A stretch of 64,000 bases of DNA from Anodontia alba (Eukaryota; Mollusca; Bivalvia; Lucinida; Lucinidae), in the NCBI GenBank assembly GCA_964016985.1, contig OZ024825.1:4954056-5018055 (forward strand), written 5' to 3'. A program made the translations under genes and the position numbers. Of this stretch, positions 41,901 through 55,730 are shown in pieces. Below the pieces are notes generated by a model. It worked only from the letters and a program-made list of their open reading frames with translations. It was not told the DNA's origin and searched no databases. Position 1 is the first letter of the stretch; each line of letters opens with the position of its first letter.

Positions 41901-44900
41901 AGTGGTCACCTCTATTAAGCAGCCAACCTGTATTAAGCAGCCAGAGGAAAGTTGCCCCAAAATTCTTATACCTGTATAATTGAACTGTATTAAGCAGCCA
42001 CCTGCCTTCAGCAGCCACTTTTTAAGCTTCCCATGGGTGGCTGCTTAAGACAGGTTTGTATTTTCCATATTTCTTCTAGAAAACATGTGGGTACTCATTA
42101 GAAGCACCTCATTTTATGTTTCATGGAGATATAAGGAAAATATCGGCACTTTTCAGTTGAAAAAAAGCACTAATCTAGAGCTATGGTATATTGTCTCTTT
42201 TGGAGATAATGTCATTTAATTTTTATGTCCATTTTATGGGGAAAATACAATGGAACTTCCACAAATAGTCATCAGTCCACAACATTCACCTCCCTATTTC
42301 ACCCACCCCTCTGATATGCAAGAGTGCAGGTTTATTATATATCTTAGCTCCGGATAAGACAGTTTTATTCAGCTGAAAAGTACTTCTATTTTTTTCTTAT
42401 TTCTCAGCAAAACATATGTTGTGGTACTCATTAGAAGTGCCTCACTGAGGCACTTCCAGTGAGTACCCACAACATAGTTTTTCATGGGGAAGTAAGAAAA
42501 ATATTTTGTGGATACCCCTCTTATCCGGAGCTTTGTTTATCTTCTGTACAATGGCTTCCTGCATACAGCAGTCAGTTTTATTTGTTCCTAATGGTGGCAC
42601 TGTGTCAGATTTTTTGTCAGCACATTTTGCCTCTATCTCAAGTTGACAGTTAATCTTACAGAACCAATGTCGTTTCATCAAATGGACTTTTTATTTTTTG
42701 TTGGTTAGCCCTATTGATTATGTTGATACTCGGTAGTGATCTCATTTCTATTAATCTTATAGCTCTAGATAAGAAGGATATCCATGTAAATACTTTTCTT
42801 ATTTTGACTCAAAAACATATATTGTGGGTACTCATTAGGAGTGCCTCAATCAGGCACTTCTGTTCATTATCCACAGCATGTTTTCATTAAAAAATAGAAA
42901 AATACGAACACCTGGGCCCAGTTGTTCAAAACTAACGATGTCGTTAGTTAACGATTCGTTAAAATTTTAATCGAGTGATACGCAAATATGCTGAAATTAT
43001 TTGCTGAAAAAATGTGAGTAGCTTTTGCAGTGCAAAAGCTACTCACATTTTTTCAGCAAAAAATTTCAGAATATTATATATTGAATCCACTAAAACAGTT
43101 AACGAAATGACCCTTAACGAGCTCGTTAAGCTAACGACGCTTTGAACAACTGGGCCCAGTACTTTTTCCTTGAAAAAATAAAAATAAAAAAAATCGCCTT
43201 ATAATCTTAAAATATGTTTAAAGCCTGGTTTGAGAAAGAGAAATTCTTTCAATAGTTCACGAAAACAAAATATTTAGTACAGTCGACTCTCGTTATCTCG
43301 AACTCCAAGGGACTCTATGAAACAGTTCGAGATATCCGTACTTCGACATATCAGATTTGCGGACTCAGGAAAACAATTAATCGAACAACCACCTTTAACA
43401 GAATGAATATGTAATCTGACTCCTAAGTTAGAGACATTTTGAAAATATTGTGGAAAAGAGGAGAAATTGCTCCTAAGGAGCAATTTCTCCTCTTTTCCAC
43501 AATATTTTATTGCCTGTTGGTAGATCTCTGTGTTAAAACAGGAACCAGATTTTCACTTCGAGATAAGCGGTTATTCGAGATAAGCGAGTTCGAGATAACG
43601 GTAGTCGACTGTATATCTTAGGCTATTTTTCTTTCTTTATCATGAAAATGTATGTTGTGTTCACTCATAACAATTGTCTCATTAAGGCATTTCTAATGAA
43701 TACTCTCAACATACGAATATAAAAGACATTCTTATATATCCCCAATTGCCTTCTGACCTGGTGCTATGATTAACTGACAGTAGCTCATACTACCCATATC
43801 TAGAGCAAATTTCCTTCGTCAAAATATGTTCAAGCCATAGAAGTTTGACTGTAGCAGCATTGTATATGTATTTTTCAGAACTGAGGATTCAAAACTCAAC
43901 AATTTTACCCGCATTGAACCAGTCTTGCATTTACTGTCCATCCCATTTGACACAAATGTGGCCAGGGATATCATGACAGAGAAGCATGGGGTGGCTACCC
44001 GACTCATGTACCAGCTTTATATTGCTCTTAACAACAAGAAAAAAGCAAATCTGACTGGTGTTGCTATGGAATCTATGAGACCAGCTGCTCCTGCTAAACT
44101 GAATGCTGTAGAAAGTGGCATCTATAAGCAGGTAAGGTATTTCTAATTTTCATGAAGGGGTGAAGAAATTTAAATGCAAAGACTGTTATGTTTATTAGTT
44201 TGAAAGCAGACAAATCCCCTAGTTTAATTTTTTATTGTATATATGATAAAAAGAATGTCTGCTGTCAGCCTGAGTCCAGTGGTGAAAACCCCATTGAAAT
44301 GTTCTATATATTCCAAATGCTGAGATTTGAAGATTTTGCTCATATCATCTCTTTAAAATTCCTAAGGAACCAATGAGATCATTGTTGTTTATGAATAATT
44401 TTTAAAATGTTTAAAAAAAAAAAATGAAAATATTGAAGTAATGTATACTGGAAAGCACAGATAAACTGATTTCCTTCATGAAGGACTTCAATACAAATAT
44501 GTTTTCACAATTATTTGGATTTTAGATACAAATTTAACTTAATATAAAATTTAAATAAAATCTTGAAATTAATTTAAGTTCACGATATTGTTTAATTGAA
44601 ATGTTGTACATGTATAATGACTTTTCCATAGTCAATGTAAAGAGAATATTTACTATTTTAATTAAAATACCAGATTAGAATAAATTCATGGGGATTATTA
44701 TTATTTTTTTTTTTATTATTATTTTTTATTATTATTATTATTATTTTTTTTTTTGAACCTGTAGGAGTTTCTGAGAAGTTGAATTTTCTAGCCCTGAAAA
44801 GATCACAGATGCTTCTACATGTCATTAATAAGTGCTTTATGTCTGAATATATTGTCTACAATCATCCAAAACAGGATCAAAGTTATTCAGATTCCTATTC

Positions 44901-47900
44901 TGAGATATAAGTGTAATTTTGACCACAAAGTACATTTTCCCAATAATGATAACTGTTAGGATGATTTATATCACGGTCATTTCTGTGGTTTTACATTATG
45001 TAACCGAGCGAATTGGTTCTCTGCCAGGTTAAGCAGTGGCCACCCATAAAGGGTCACCCATCCAGGTACTAACCAAGAAATCCGTTGCTTAACTTCATAG
45101 AAAAGCCAGACCACTATACCACGTTGCTTTAAAAGCTATTCAGTATATGATTTATTCAGCATGGCTGAAAATTATAAGTGGGTGCGATATCTTGATTTAT
45201 TTAGCATGACAAGAGTTAAATAGTATTCAAAAAAGCATTTTATAACTCAATGAAATGCACACAGACATATTGAAGCAAATTAGATCTGATGGTTTATAAC
45301 TTTGTTTCAGTTTGCTGTACTGTGATTTGCTTTGAATTTGAGGGTCAAGCCCCTGTAATGGGTCAGTCATGTTTGCAAAATACAAGCCTTAATTAAAAAT
45401 ATGTCCAACTTTGTATGACATTTTTATACCCCACCACACGATAGTGGCAGGGTATTATGGTTTCATGTTGGACATCTGTGTGTCTGTCCATCTGTTGGTC
45501 CTTCCGTCTGTCATACATCTGTCCGTCCCTTTTTTGTTTCCGGATGATAACCAGTGATTTTTTTACCTGCGCATCCCGAGTCCCATACTCACATTTTTGC
45601 TTTGGGACTCACATTTTAAATCTCAACGAGTCCCAGGACTCAAAGCTATAGTGGAAAATTCTTTAATGGACGCAATGATTTTGTAGTAGGACTCACTTTA
45701 TTTAGCCCAAGCGAGTCCTGGGATGCATAGGTATAAAATTGTAAATAAATCACTGGATAACAAGTAAACCTCAGTGGATTTTCACTAAACTTGGTATGTG
45801 CATTGATATTGTGGAGATCTGGTTTGGGATTGCTAATGGGCTAATTTTGTCAAAGTTATCTGCCTGCGACACGATAATGACCGGTTATTATAGTTTAATG
45901 CTTTTATGTACTGTAGAGGTTGAAGCATGTCACTCCACGTCAGACAGATCTAGAACTTCAGGAAGTTGTTACACGGTTCCATGAGAAACAAATTGAGATG
46001 GAGAAGGTGGCCTTCAAAGAGAGGTTTCTGCAACAAGAGGCCTTACATGAGAAATATCAGAAGGAGAGACAAGTCCTGATGGAAAGGTCAAGGCAGTTGA
46101 GGCTCAAACAGAGTGAAATGGTTGCTAAGTTACAGTAAGTTTGGAGAAATTTTGATTTTAGCATGTTTAACCACACAGATCAAAACATTAGCTTTGCTTA
46201 CAATTCTATAAATAACCAGCCTATTCCATTTTTGATGGACCGAGATGGTCACGATTTTCATGCTTTGTTTCAATATATGATTTATACATGATTTATACAT
46301 GGGTACAAAATTACACGCGTATCAAGTCATTCTTTAATAAGATATTGAATGTCAAACATGGCTAGTGATGCAAAGGCATGCTTATCATCTAAAGTTGAGT
46401 ACCGTGCTGTAATTTGGTACTTTAATTTAAAGGTAAAACAGGCAAGGTAATACACGGCAAGTTAGCCGATGTTTATGGGTCATCTGCACCATCTTATGCT
46501 CAGGTTAAATTCTGGGTAGGGGAATTCAAACGCGGTAGAACGTCTTTAGAAGATGAAGCCAGGTCTGGACACCCACCGGATGCCACTAACGAAGAAATGT
46601 GTAAGAAAGTTCGGGATCTGGTATACTCCAATAGGCAAATTCAGGTGGAAAAAATAGCACAGGCATTAGGCATTTCACATAGTAGCGTTTCAACAATCTT
46701 ACATGATCGTTTAGGTATGCGCAAGCTAACAGCCCGTTGGGTCCCCAAATCCCTTAGCGATGAGCAAATGGCAACCAGAGCATCAGTATGCAGCACCATT
46801 TTTTTTTAGGTCAAAAGATGATTTTCTTTTGCATCTGGTGACTGTAGATGAGACTTGGGTTCATTATTATGAGCCAGAGAATAAAGCTCAGTCATCAGTG
46901 GGTAGGGCCTGGGTCCCCGAGGCCAAAGAAGTTCAAGACGCAACCATCTGCTGGCAAGGTGATGGCCACAGTATTTTGGGATGCAAAAGGCGTTATTATG
47001 TTGGACTTTTTATCCAAGAGAAGTGCAATAACTGGAGTGTACTATGCAAACTTGTTAGACCAGCTGAGAACCGCCAGCCGTGAAAAACGCCGAGGTAAAC
47101 TCTCTAAAGGTGTTTTGCTGCAACAGGACAACGCGAGAGTCCACACTTGCAAAGTTGCAATGGATGCTGTAGAGCGAAACGGGTATGAATTAATACCACA
47201 TACTGCCTATTCGCCTGACCTAGCTCCTAGCGACTTCTTCCTGTTCCCAAACTTGAAAAAGGATATCCGTGGACTTCATTTCCGGTCTGATGAAGAAGTC
47301 GTGATGGCAGTTGAGGAGTGGGTCAATGGAAAAGACCCTGACTTTTTCAGTTCTGGGCTGATGGCACTTGAACACCGTTGGTCTAAGTGCGTCACACTAG
47401 AGGGCAATTACATCGAAAAAAAAATGGTGGATCTCAACCGGAAATAAGTTAGGCTGGTTACTTATTGACTCACCCTCTTAACAAGCTATCTCATCAAAAT
47501 CTGAACAGTTTATCATTCCAAATCACCTTTCTTGGAAGAATGTGTTTGTCCAAATGAAAAAAAAAAATGATCATACTTTTTTAAGAAAACATGCCTATAA
47601 AATGTATATTTCTAAGCTATAACTTTAGTTATTATGGCCAATTTTTTAAATATTTTTTTTTTTCTTATTTCTTCATCAAAGCATATATTCTGGGTACTCA
47701 TTAGAAGTGCATATATATCAAGGTACATTTCTCATTGTGCAATTCATACAACTTTGTACAAAATGGTCCTGCTATTTCACCATAAATATGACCTCATTTT
47801 GATGTTTGATTGTGTTTCAGAGCTGCTACAGTACACATTCCACAACCACCACCCAGCAAGACCATCAAGGCTTTAGAAGAAAAGAAAGAAAATAGGAAAA

Positions 47901-50900
47901 GAAAAGTGGCTCAGGTAAGAGTAACAGGTGGGGCCAGCCTGACAACTCTGTAAAAATGGGATTTGACATCTGTAGACCCAGATTTGCTTGTTCATCCATG
48001 AAGTCTGATTGGGGTACACACTATTCATGGACATCAAAGATTATGTAAAGGAACAGCATAGACCTTGGGAACACTCAGAACTCTGGATAAAGTGTGTTTT
48101 CCAACAAAATGGTACATGTCATCACGAAAACATGCTTATATAATTTTGACTCCCTTAAACCCCACTTTTATATAGTAAAATTGGGGTTTACAGGGGTATA
48201 CATTGTTTTTCTAATTTTTGCCCAAACACATAGATTGTGGGTACTAGTTAGAACTGCCTCACTGAGGCAGTTCTAACAAGTACCTCCAATCTATGTTTTG
48301 AGCAGAAATATGAAAAATATCAAGAATTTTTTTTCTGAAATTTTTCAGTTTTTGGAGGTGAAATTTTCTACTATATATTTAAATAGGCATGTTTTCATAA
48401 TGATTGATATTTTTTTTTTTTTAATTTCTCCATGAAAACATACATTGTGTGTACTCATTAAAATCATCTTAGATGATAGCTCTAGATAAGCCATATTTTT
48501 CAACCATAAATTCTTGATATTTTTCTATTTCTCTAGAAGCACCCTTGTGGCCAAGGGATTAGCGCTTTCGACTTTGGATCACCAGGTCTTGCTTAAGGTG
48601 CACAGAGCCTTTCATTATCACCCTTCCATCATCTAGATATGACTTAAATTATATGGAAAGGGGCATGAAACACCAAACAATTATCTTATTTCTCCATGAA
48701 AACATATAGGCACTCATTAGAAGCACCTAACAGAGATGCTTTTATGAGTACCCACAATATATGTTTTCATAGAGAAATAAGAAAAGTATTTCCTCAACAT
48801 CTTTTATCTAGAGCTATGCTGGATATCCCTTTATCTAGATCTGTGCGCACTGCAGGATTGCACAAGTTGATCTGGTGTATGCTGCTTGACTGTGGATGAT
48901 GTGCAAAAGAACCAATTAAATGTCAGTGTTTTCATTTAAGGTGACAGATTTTTAGCAATTTTGACAAGGTAAATAACTTTTATGACTTCTTATTTGCTTT
49001 TCTGTACATCAATCTCCTTGTGAAAAGTGTTCTACTTTAAAAAAGGAAAGAATTTGCTCCCAATGATTGCAGTTTCATCTGGCGGGGTATTATGGTTTCA
49101 TGTTGGATGCCCATTTGTCCGTCCGTCTGTCCATCCGCCAGTCCACCCATCCATCTGTCATATGTCTTTTGGTTTCCCAGTGATAACTTGAGTAAACATC
49201 AATGGATTTTCACCAAACTTGGTATGTGCATTAATATTGTGGAGATCTGGTTTGGGATTGCTAATAGGCAAGTTTTGTCAGTTTTTGTCAGAGTTACCTG
49301 CTGCCACACATCCATATTTTTGGTTCTGGACAATAACTTTAGTAAATGTCAATGAACTTTCAAACTTGATATTTGCATTGATATTATATAGATCTGGTTT
49401 TGGATTGCTAATGGGCAAATTTTGTCAATTTTTGACAGTTATTTGCCCACCACACATCAATATTTTTTGTTTCCAGACAACAACTTGTGTAAATATCAAT
49501 GGATTTTCACCAAACTTTGTATGTGCTTTGATATTGTGGAGATCTGGTTTGGGCTTGCAAATGGGCAAATTTTTGTTAATTTTTGAGTTCTCTGCCCACC
49601 ACAGTATAGTGGTGGGGTATTATCGTTTCTTGTTATTTATTTATTTTTTTTTATTTTTTTTTTTTGCTTTTAGTGTAGACCTTTGACAGAATTACCTCCC
49701 CTGAAAGTGTATCCATTCCACTTGTAGCTTTTTGTCATAATTTTTATTGGATAAGTTGTAGATAGTGTCTACTTCTAAACAACTGCAATAATTGGAATCA
49801 AGCATGAAAATAATATTCCTTGGATTTTCTTTCTCAAAACTCTGCTTTCTGTAGGGACTATCAGAGTTATACTTTAGTTCACATAATCTGTTCTGTAGAT
49901 AAATTTCTTCAAAGATCCAGATGAGAGGATGTCCAAATAAATATTTTTCTTCTTTCTCTATGAAAATGTGTGTTGTGGATACTCATTACAAGTGCCTCAC
50001 TGAGGCACTGCTAATGAGGACCACAACATGTTTTTATGGAGAAATAATATCAATATTTTTAGTTAAGAAAAAATGCCTTTAGATCCTTTTATTCATTCGT
50101 CTGTCATTACTGACAATGACCAATCGTAATCAACTGTGTGATGTGTTATTATTTGTGTGTTCTAAGATGGCTGATGAGACCAATCTTAGCTCTAAACTGC
50201 TTGTTGCAGATAGAACAAGAGAGGTCTGAGAAAGAAAGCTCTGTTGGTGATGCCTTAGCTCTGGCTTTCCGCTGTGCACGTTTCTGCTCGGCTTCGCTGA
50301 TTCTTTTTTTTTTTGTATTCATCAGCTCCCCTTTTTATGAAGCCTCACTTCTTTGTACGATCCTGTACAATCTGTTCCCATGACTCTGTTGGTATGTTGA
50401 AGTCTTTAAGGGAGGCTTTGAGGGTGTCCTTGTATCGCTTCTTCTGACCACTATGGGAGCGTTTTCCTACTTGAAGTTCTCCATAGAGGATTTTCTTGGC
50501 AAACGTTCATCAGGCATTCTGGTAACATGGCCTGTCCATCTTAACTGTGCCAATTTCAGAAGAGCATGTACACTCTGCATCCCTGTCCTTTTCAGGACTT
50601 CTGTGTCTGGAATCCTGTCTTGCCACTTGATCTTTAGAAGTTTTCTAAGACAGCTTGTATGGAAGTGGTTCAGTCTTTTGGCATGCCGTTGGTAAACTGT
50701 CCAAGTTTCGCATGCGTATAATAGTGTTGGCAGCACTACCAATCTATATACTTTCAGCTTTGTGTCAAGTCTGATTCCACTTCGGTCCCAAATACTTCCA
50801 CGTAGCCGGCCAAATGCTGCACTAGCTTTGGCAGTTCTAGCATTGACTTCATCATCAGTGTGCACAACTCTAGACAATGTGCTTCCAAGGTAGGTGACCT

Positions 50901-53900
50901 TGTCTACCACTTGTAGTCGTTGACCTTTCACTGTGATGGTAGGCTCCTTGTAAGGCTTTCCAGGTGCTGGCTGATATACTACCTCAGTCTTTTTGATGCT
51001 GATTGTGAGATCATAGCTGTCACATGAATCAGATACTTGATCCACACCTTTTTGCATAAATTTTATCTTCTGTTGGAGCACCCTTTGCCATGTCATCAGC
51101 AAAGAGGAACTCGTCTAGCACCTCTGTCTGCACCTTAGATTTAGCTTGCAACCTTCTTCGGTTGAAAAGTTTCCCATCAAAGCGATACCTAATAGGTATA
51201 CCATTGTCACCCTCCTGGAAAGCATCTGTAAGCATGGCAGAAAACATCATGCTGAACAGTGTTGAAACTAGTACACAGCCTTGTTAACTCCATTTGTCAC
51301 AGGAAATGGATCAGAAAACTCGCCATCATTTTGGACCCTTGCAAGCAAACCATCATGGAACTGCCGCACCATTATGAATTTGGCAGGATAGCCAAACTTT
51401 GCCATAATTTTCCAAAGTTCCTCACGACTGACTGTGTCAAATGCTTTGGTAAGGTCGACAAAGGTCATGTAGAGGTCCACATTCTGTTCCTGACATTTTT
51501 CTTGAAGCTGTCGTGCTGGAAAGAACATGTCTATTGTTCCTCTGTTTTTCCTGAATCCACACTGGCTTTCTGGTAGACGCCCTGACCGTTCCAGGTGTTC
51601 ATTCAATTGGTTCAGTAGGACCCTAGCAAGGATCTTCCCAGCAATTGACAATAAAGAGATGCCTCGGTGATTGTCACAGACTTGAGGATTCCCTTCCCTT
51701 TTGAATAGGTGGATAATTGTTGCATCCTTGAATTCTTGAGGGATGGCTTCTTTCCGCCACATAATGTGAAATAACTCAGTTTCTCTGCAACTGGAGGACC
51801 TCCTGCTTTGTAGATCTCTGCAGGTATTGCATCTGATCCTGGAGCCTTGCCAGATGACAGGAGTTTTATTGCTTTCACTGTTTCAGAGACGGTTGGGGGC
51901 TCATCAAGCAGCGGATTACATTCCACCTGTGGTAGCATGTTGATAGCTTCATCACTGATAGATGATGGCCGATTAAGGACACCATCAAAGTGTTCAGCCC
52001 ATCTTTTCAAGATAGTTTCTTTGTCAGTCAGAAGACTATTTCCATCTGCACTAATGAGTGGGGTGGTTCCTGAGCTCTGGGGACCATATACTGTCTTGAG
52101 TGCATCAAAGAACTTTTTCATGACCTTTCTGTCTGCAAAGGACTGGATTTCATCAGCCTTTTTTCTCAGCCAGGAGTCTTGCATGTCTCTGAGCCTCGTC
52201 TGAACTGTCTTGCATATGTTTGAATAGGCAGTCTTGCTAGATAATGAGCGGGTATTTCTGAGGTAAGCCTTGTGTTTTTGGTGTTTCTCTTCAAGGAGTC
52301 CCTGAATTTCTTTGTCATTCTCATCAAACCAATCTTGGTGTTTGCGAGATACTGGTCCTTTGAAATCCATTGCTGAAGAGTGAACGGTGTCTCTAAAGAC
52401 TGTCCAGCTCTCATCTACATCTTCTGAATTGTGTTCCAGTGCATCTAAACGGCTGCAGAGATCGTTGACGAATGCTTGCCTCTTGCTGTCTTGTTTCAGC
52501 TTGGAGACATCTAATTTCTTTGGCACCTTCTTGCCTTGTGGTCGTCGTACAGGCTGAATGCGCAGGTTGAGTTTGCTGACAACAAGCCTGTGATCTGTCC
52601 AACAGTCTGCACCACACATAGTTTTAGTCACTCTGACATCCTGTCTGTCCTTCCTTCGCACTATGACATAGTTGTGGGTGAGGGTGCATCCATGTTGTCT
52701 TTCTGCGAGTTGGTAGATGGAAGACTGTGTTGGTGATCAGTAATTCATGCTCTGCACACTTCCTTAAAAGGAGGAGTCCATTGCTGTTGCACTTCCCTAC
52801 ACCTTCAGATCCAATCACTCCTTCCCAGGTCTGGTGGTTTGTGCCCACTCTGGCATTGAAGTCCCTGAGGAGGATGAGTTTGTCTGTCCGGGGTGCTGCA
52901 GAAATCACAGAATCCAAATCATCATAGAACTTGTCTTTAACCTCATCTGGGTTGGTCATTGTTTTAATCTATATAGATCCTTTAAACACATATATATTAA
53001 AACAATAATGGTAGTGTTTTCTAATTAAAGATTGCTGTTTATTTGTTCTAGGATACAGTCCAAGCAATTTCTGACTTTGAGGAAAAAATGAAGATGACCC
53101 TTCCTCCATCAAAAGATGATGAGTAAGTGTTTTCACTGAGACAAATCATGAGAAAACCTCATACAGATAAGGAGGTTTTGTTGTTGTTTTTGGGGTTTTT
53201 TTTTTGGTTTTTTCAACCAAACAATAAAGTTACTTTTCCAAAGTTGCACAAAAACATATATTGTGGGTACTCATTAGAAATGCCTCACTGAGGATTTTTA
53301 ATGAGTATCCACATCATACATTTTTGTGCGTACGTAAGAAAAATATTTACCAAATGTCCCCTCTTACCTACTTTGGCCTTGCTATGCATATATGACATTT
53401 CTGAGCTATGCTCAGAAATGTCATATATGCGCAGCAAGGCCACAGTCAGACTGCACATTTGCAATCTGCTTGTGGTTGTTTTGTTCAGTGTTTGAACCAA
53501 ATTTGAGAAACATGTACCTTGTTACATATCACCCAGTGAAGACTCAGATCAGCATTCCTGCAATTGAATCTTTGCTGTCTTCATGAGGAAACCTTGGATC
53601 CTTGGCTATCCATACAGCTCTGGGCAAAGATTCTGATCAGACTGTTGCTTTGTGCAGGCTGAATTGAGTGCACTGCAATGACTGATTAGATTGAGTAAAT
53701 TAGATTGATCCCTAACTGGATCATTAACCTTTACCACTCTCTGGATTAATTCTGCAGACAATGAATTAATGATATTTTTCTTATTCTTCCCAGAAAACAG
53801 GTTTTGACATTTCATGCAAATTGTCTCCAGTGGAGACAATTTTCATGAAATGTCAAAATGTTTTCTGGGAAAAATAAGAAAAATATTTTAAAATGTCATC

Positions 53901-55697
53901 TGCTGAAAATTTTACCCAGAATGCTAAGTGTTAAGCATTATAAGAAGAGCTATAATTGGTTGAACTGGTGTCAATATGATGTGACTGGTGGAAGTATCAT
54001 ATCGGTGTGTCTGTGGCATGATACTACAGTGAGACAGCATCATAAAAGGGCATCCCGGTCCACTGTCACATCCAGACACTGTCATGACGTGACTGGAAGA
54101 TTGTTCTCAGTGAATAGCTCCAGATAAGCAGAGATATCCATGTAATATTTTTCTTAATTCTCCATAAAAACAGCGAAGCAAATTCTTTTCTGCTGGAGTG
54201 GTCTTCCATTAAAATGCTCTTACTTTGAGATACTTATTCAGGTAAAAAAATCTAGGATAGAATATCACAGAAAATTGTCCATTTATTATTCAGTGAGGGT
54301 ATTGGCATGGAATACATCCTGGCACGGGATGAGGACAAAACATTAATGGACTCAGTAGACTTGATCAAACCAGCATCTAATGATGAATATATTGGCAAGA
54401 TCAGGAAACGTCTGCAAGAGGATGCTTCAGCGAGACAGGAGAGAGAAAAAAGACGTAGAAAAGTCCTTGTAGATCAGATCAAAGCTCATGAGAATCAAGA
54501 GGTATAGTTGAAATTTCTAATGATATTCATTGTGCTAGCTACAAGTCTATGTGATATATACCTAATGTTTCCTCATAATAGGGACCGGCACAGTGGCTCA
54601 GTGGTAGAGCGTCCGCTTTGTGACCGGGAGGTTGCGGGTTCGATCCCCGGCCGGGTCATACCAAAGACTTTAAAAATGGTACTGGCTGCTCTTTCGCTTG
54701 GCGCTCAGCATTAAGAAAGTAGAGCTAGGAATCGGAACTGGTCAGCTCAGTGTCAGTATAATGTGACTGGGTGGAATATCATGTCAAAAGTGTGTGGGGC
54801 GTGATATTTCAGTGAGGCAGCACTCTAAAAGTGAGCATTGAGCTCCCTGCCACATCCAGACACCATCGCGATATGACTGAAAGATTGTTGAAAGTGACTT
54901 TAAGCCCAAATCAAACAAACAAACAAATCCTCATAATAGGGTATTAGGGTATCAGGTTGGTTGGTTGTGTGTCCTTCCATCTGTCCTTCAATCTGTCTGT
55001 CGTATATCCATATGTCCGTATTTTTGTTTCTGGATGACAACTTAAGTAAATGTCAATGGATTTTTACCAAACTTGATATGTGCATTGATATTGCGGAGAT
55101 CTGGTTTGGGATTGCTCATTGGAAAATTTCCTTGATTTTTGACAGAGTTATCTGCCCACAACATGATAATGGCTGGGTATTCTCTTTTCACATTTTTAAG
55201 GTGTTTTTTATCTTTGGGCACTATATTTCTTGGACACAATGAATGCAGCTCCAAGAGAGGGCACTTACTCTGAATAAAATTTGCAGCAGACAATATTTTG
55301 ACATATTTTCTTATTTTTCCCAGGAAACTTTCTGACATTTCATGCAAATTGTCTCATTCTTTTGAAAATTTTACCCATAATGCTAAGCGTAAAGTTAAAG
55401 AAAAAAAGCAACTTTCCTAGAGTTGTGATTTATATTACACCACAACCTCTTTATAACACTATTGTTGGGGTCCACAGCATAAACCATGTTAGTTAAACAA
55501 CCCTGTTATATGCAAACAAAAATGTATAGATTATATTGAAAAATGACCATTTATGGTCATTTTTCAATATAATCTATACATTTTTGGATCCATCTTTGAA
55601 CCGTGTTCTATCCAAAACCGTCTTATAACAAACTGTGTTATAAACAGATTATAGTGTATAAATTGATAATATGTATATATATACTTCTTTTTTTTCA

Positions 55698-55730
<33 letters not shown>

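Noticed and set aside
49219..49686. 155-codon open frame
   Set aside because: Repeating residues (ALILWRSGLGLL) reflect the ~145-bp tandem repeat rather than a protein.
51847..52203. 118-codon plus-strand open frame
   Set aside because: Antisense shadow of the LINE reverse transcriptase on the minus strand.
54592..54662. Possible functional tRNA gene
   Set aside because: The tRNA-like head is continuous with a SINE body and tail inside a perfect 13-bp duplication.
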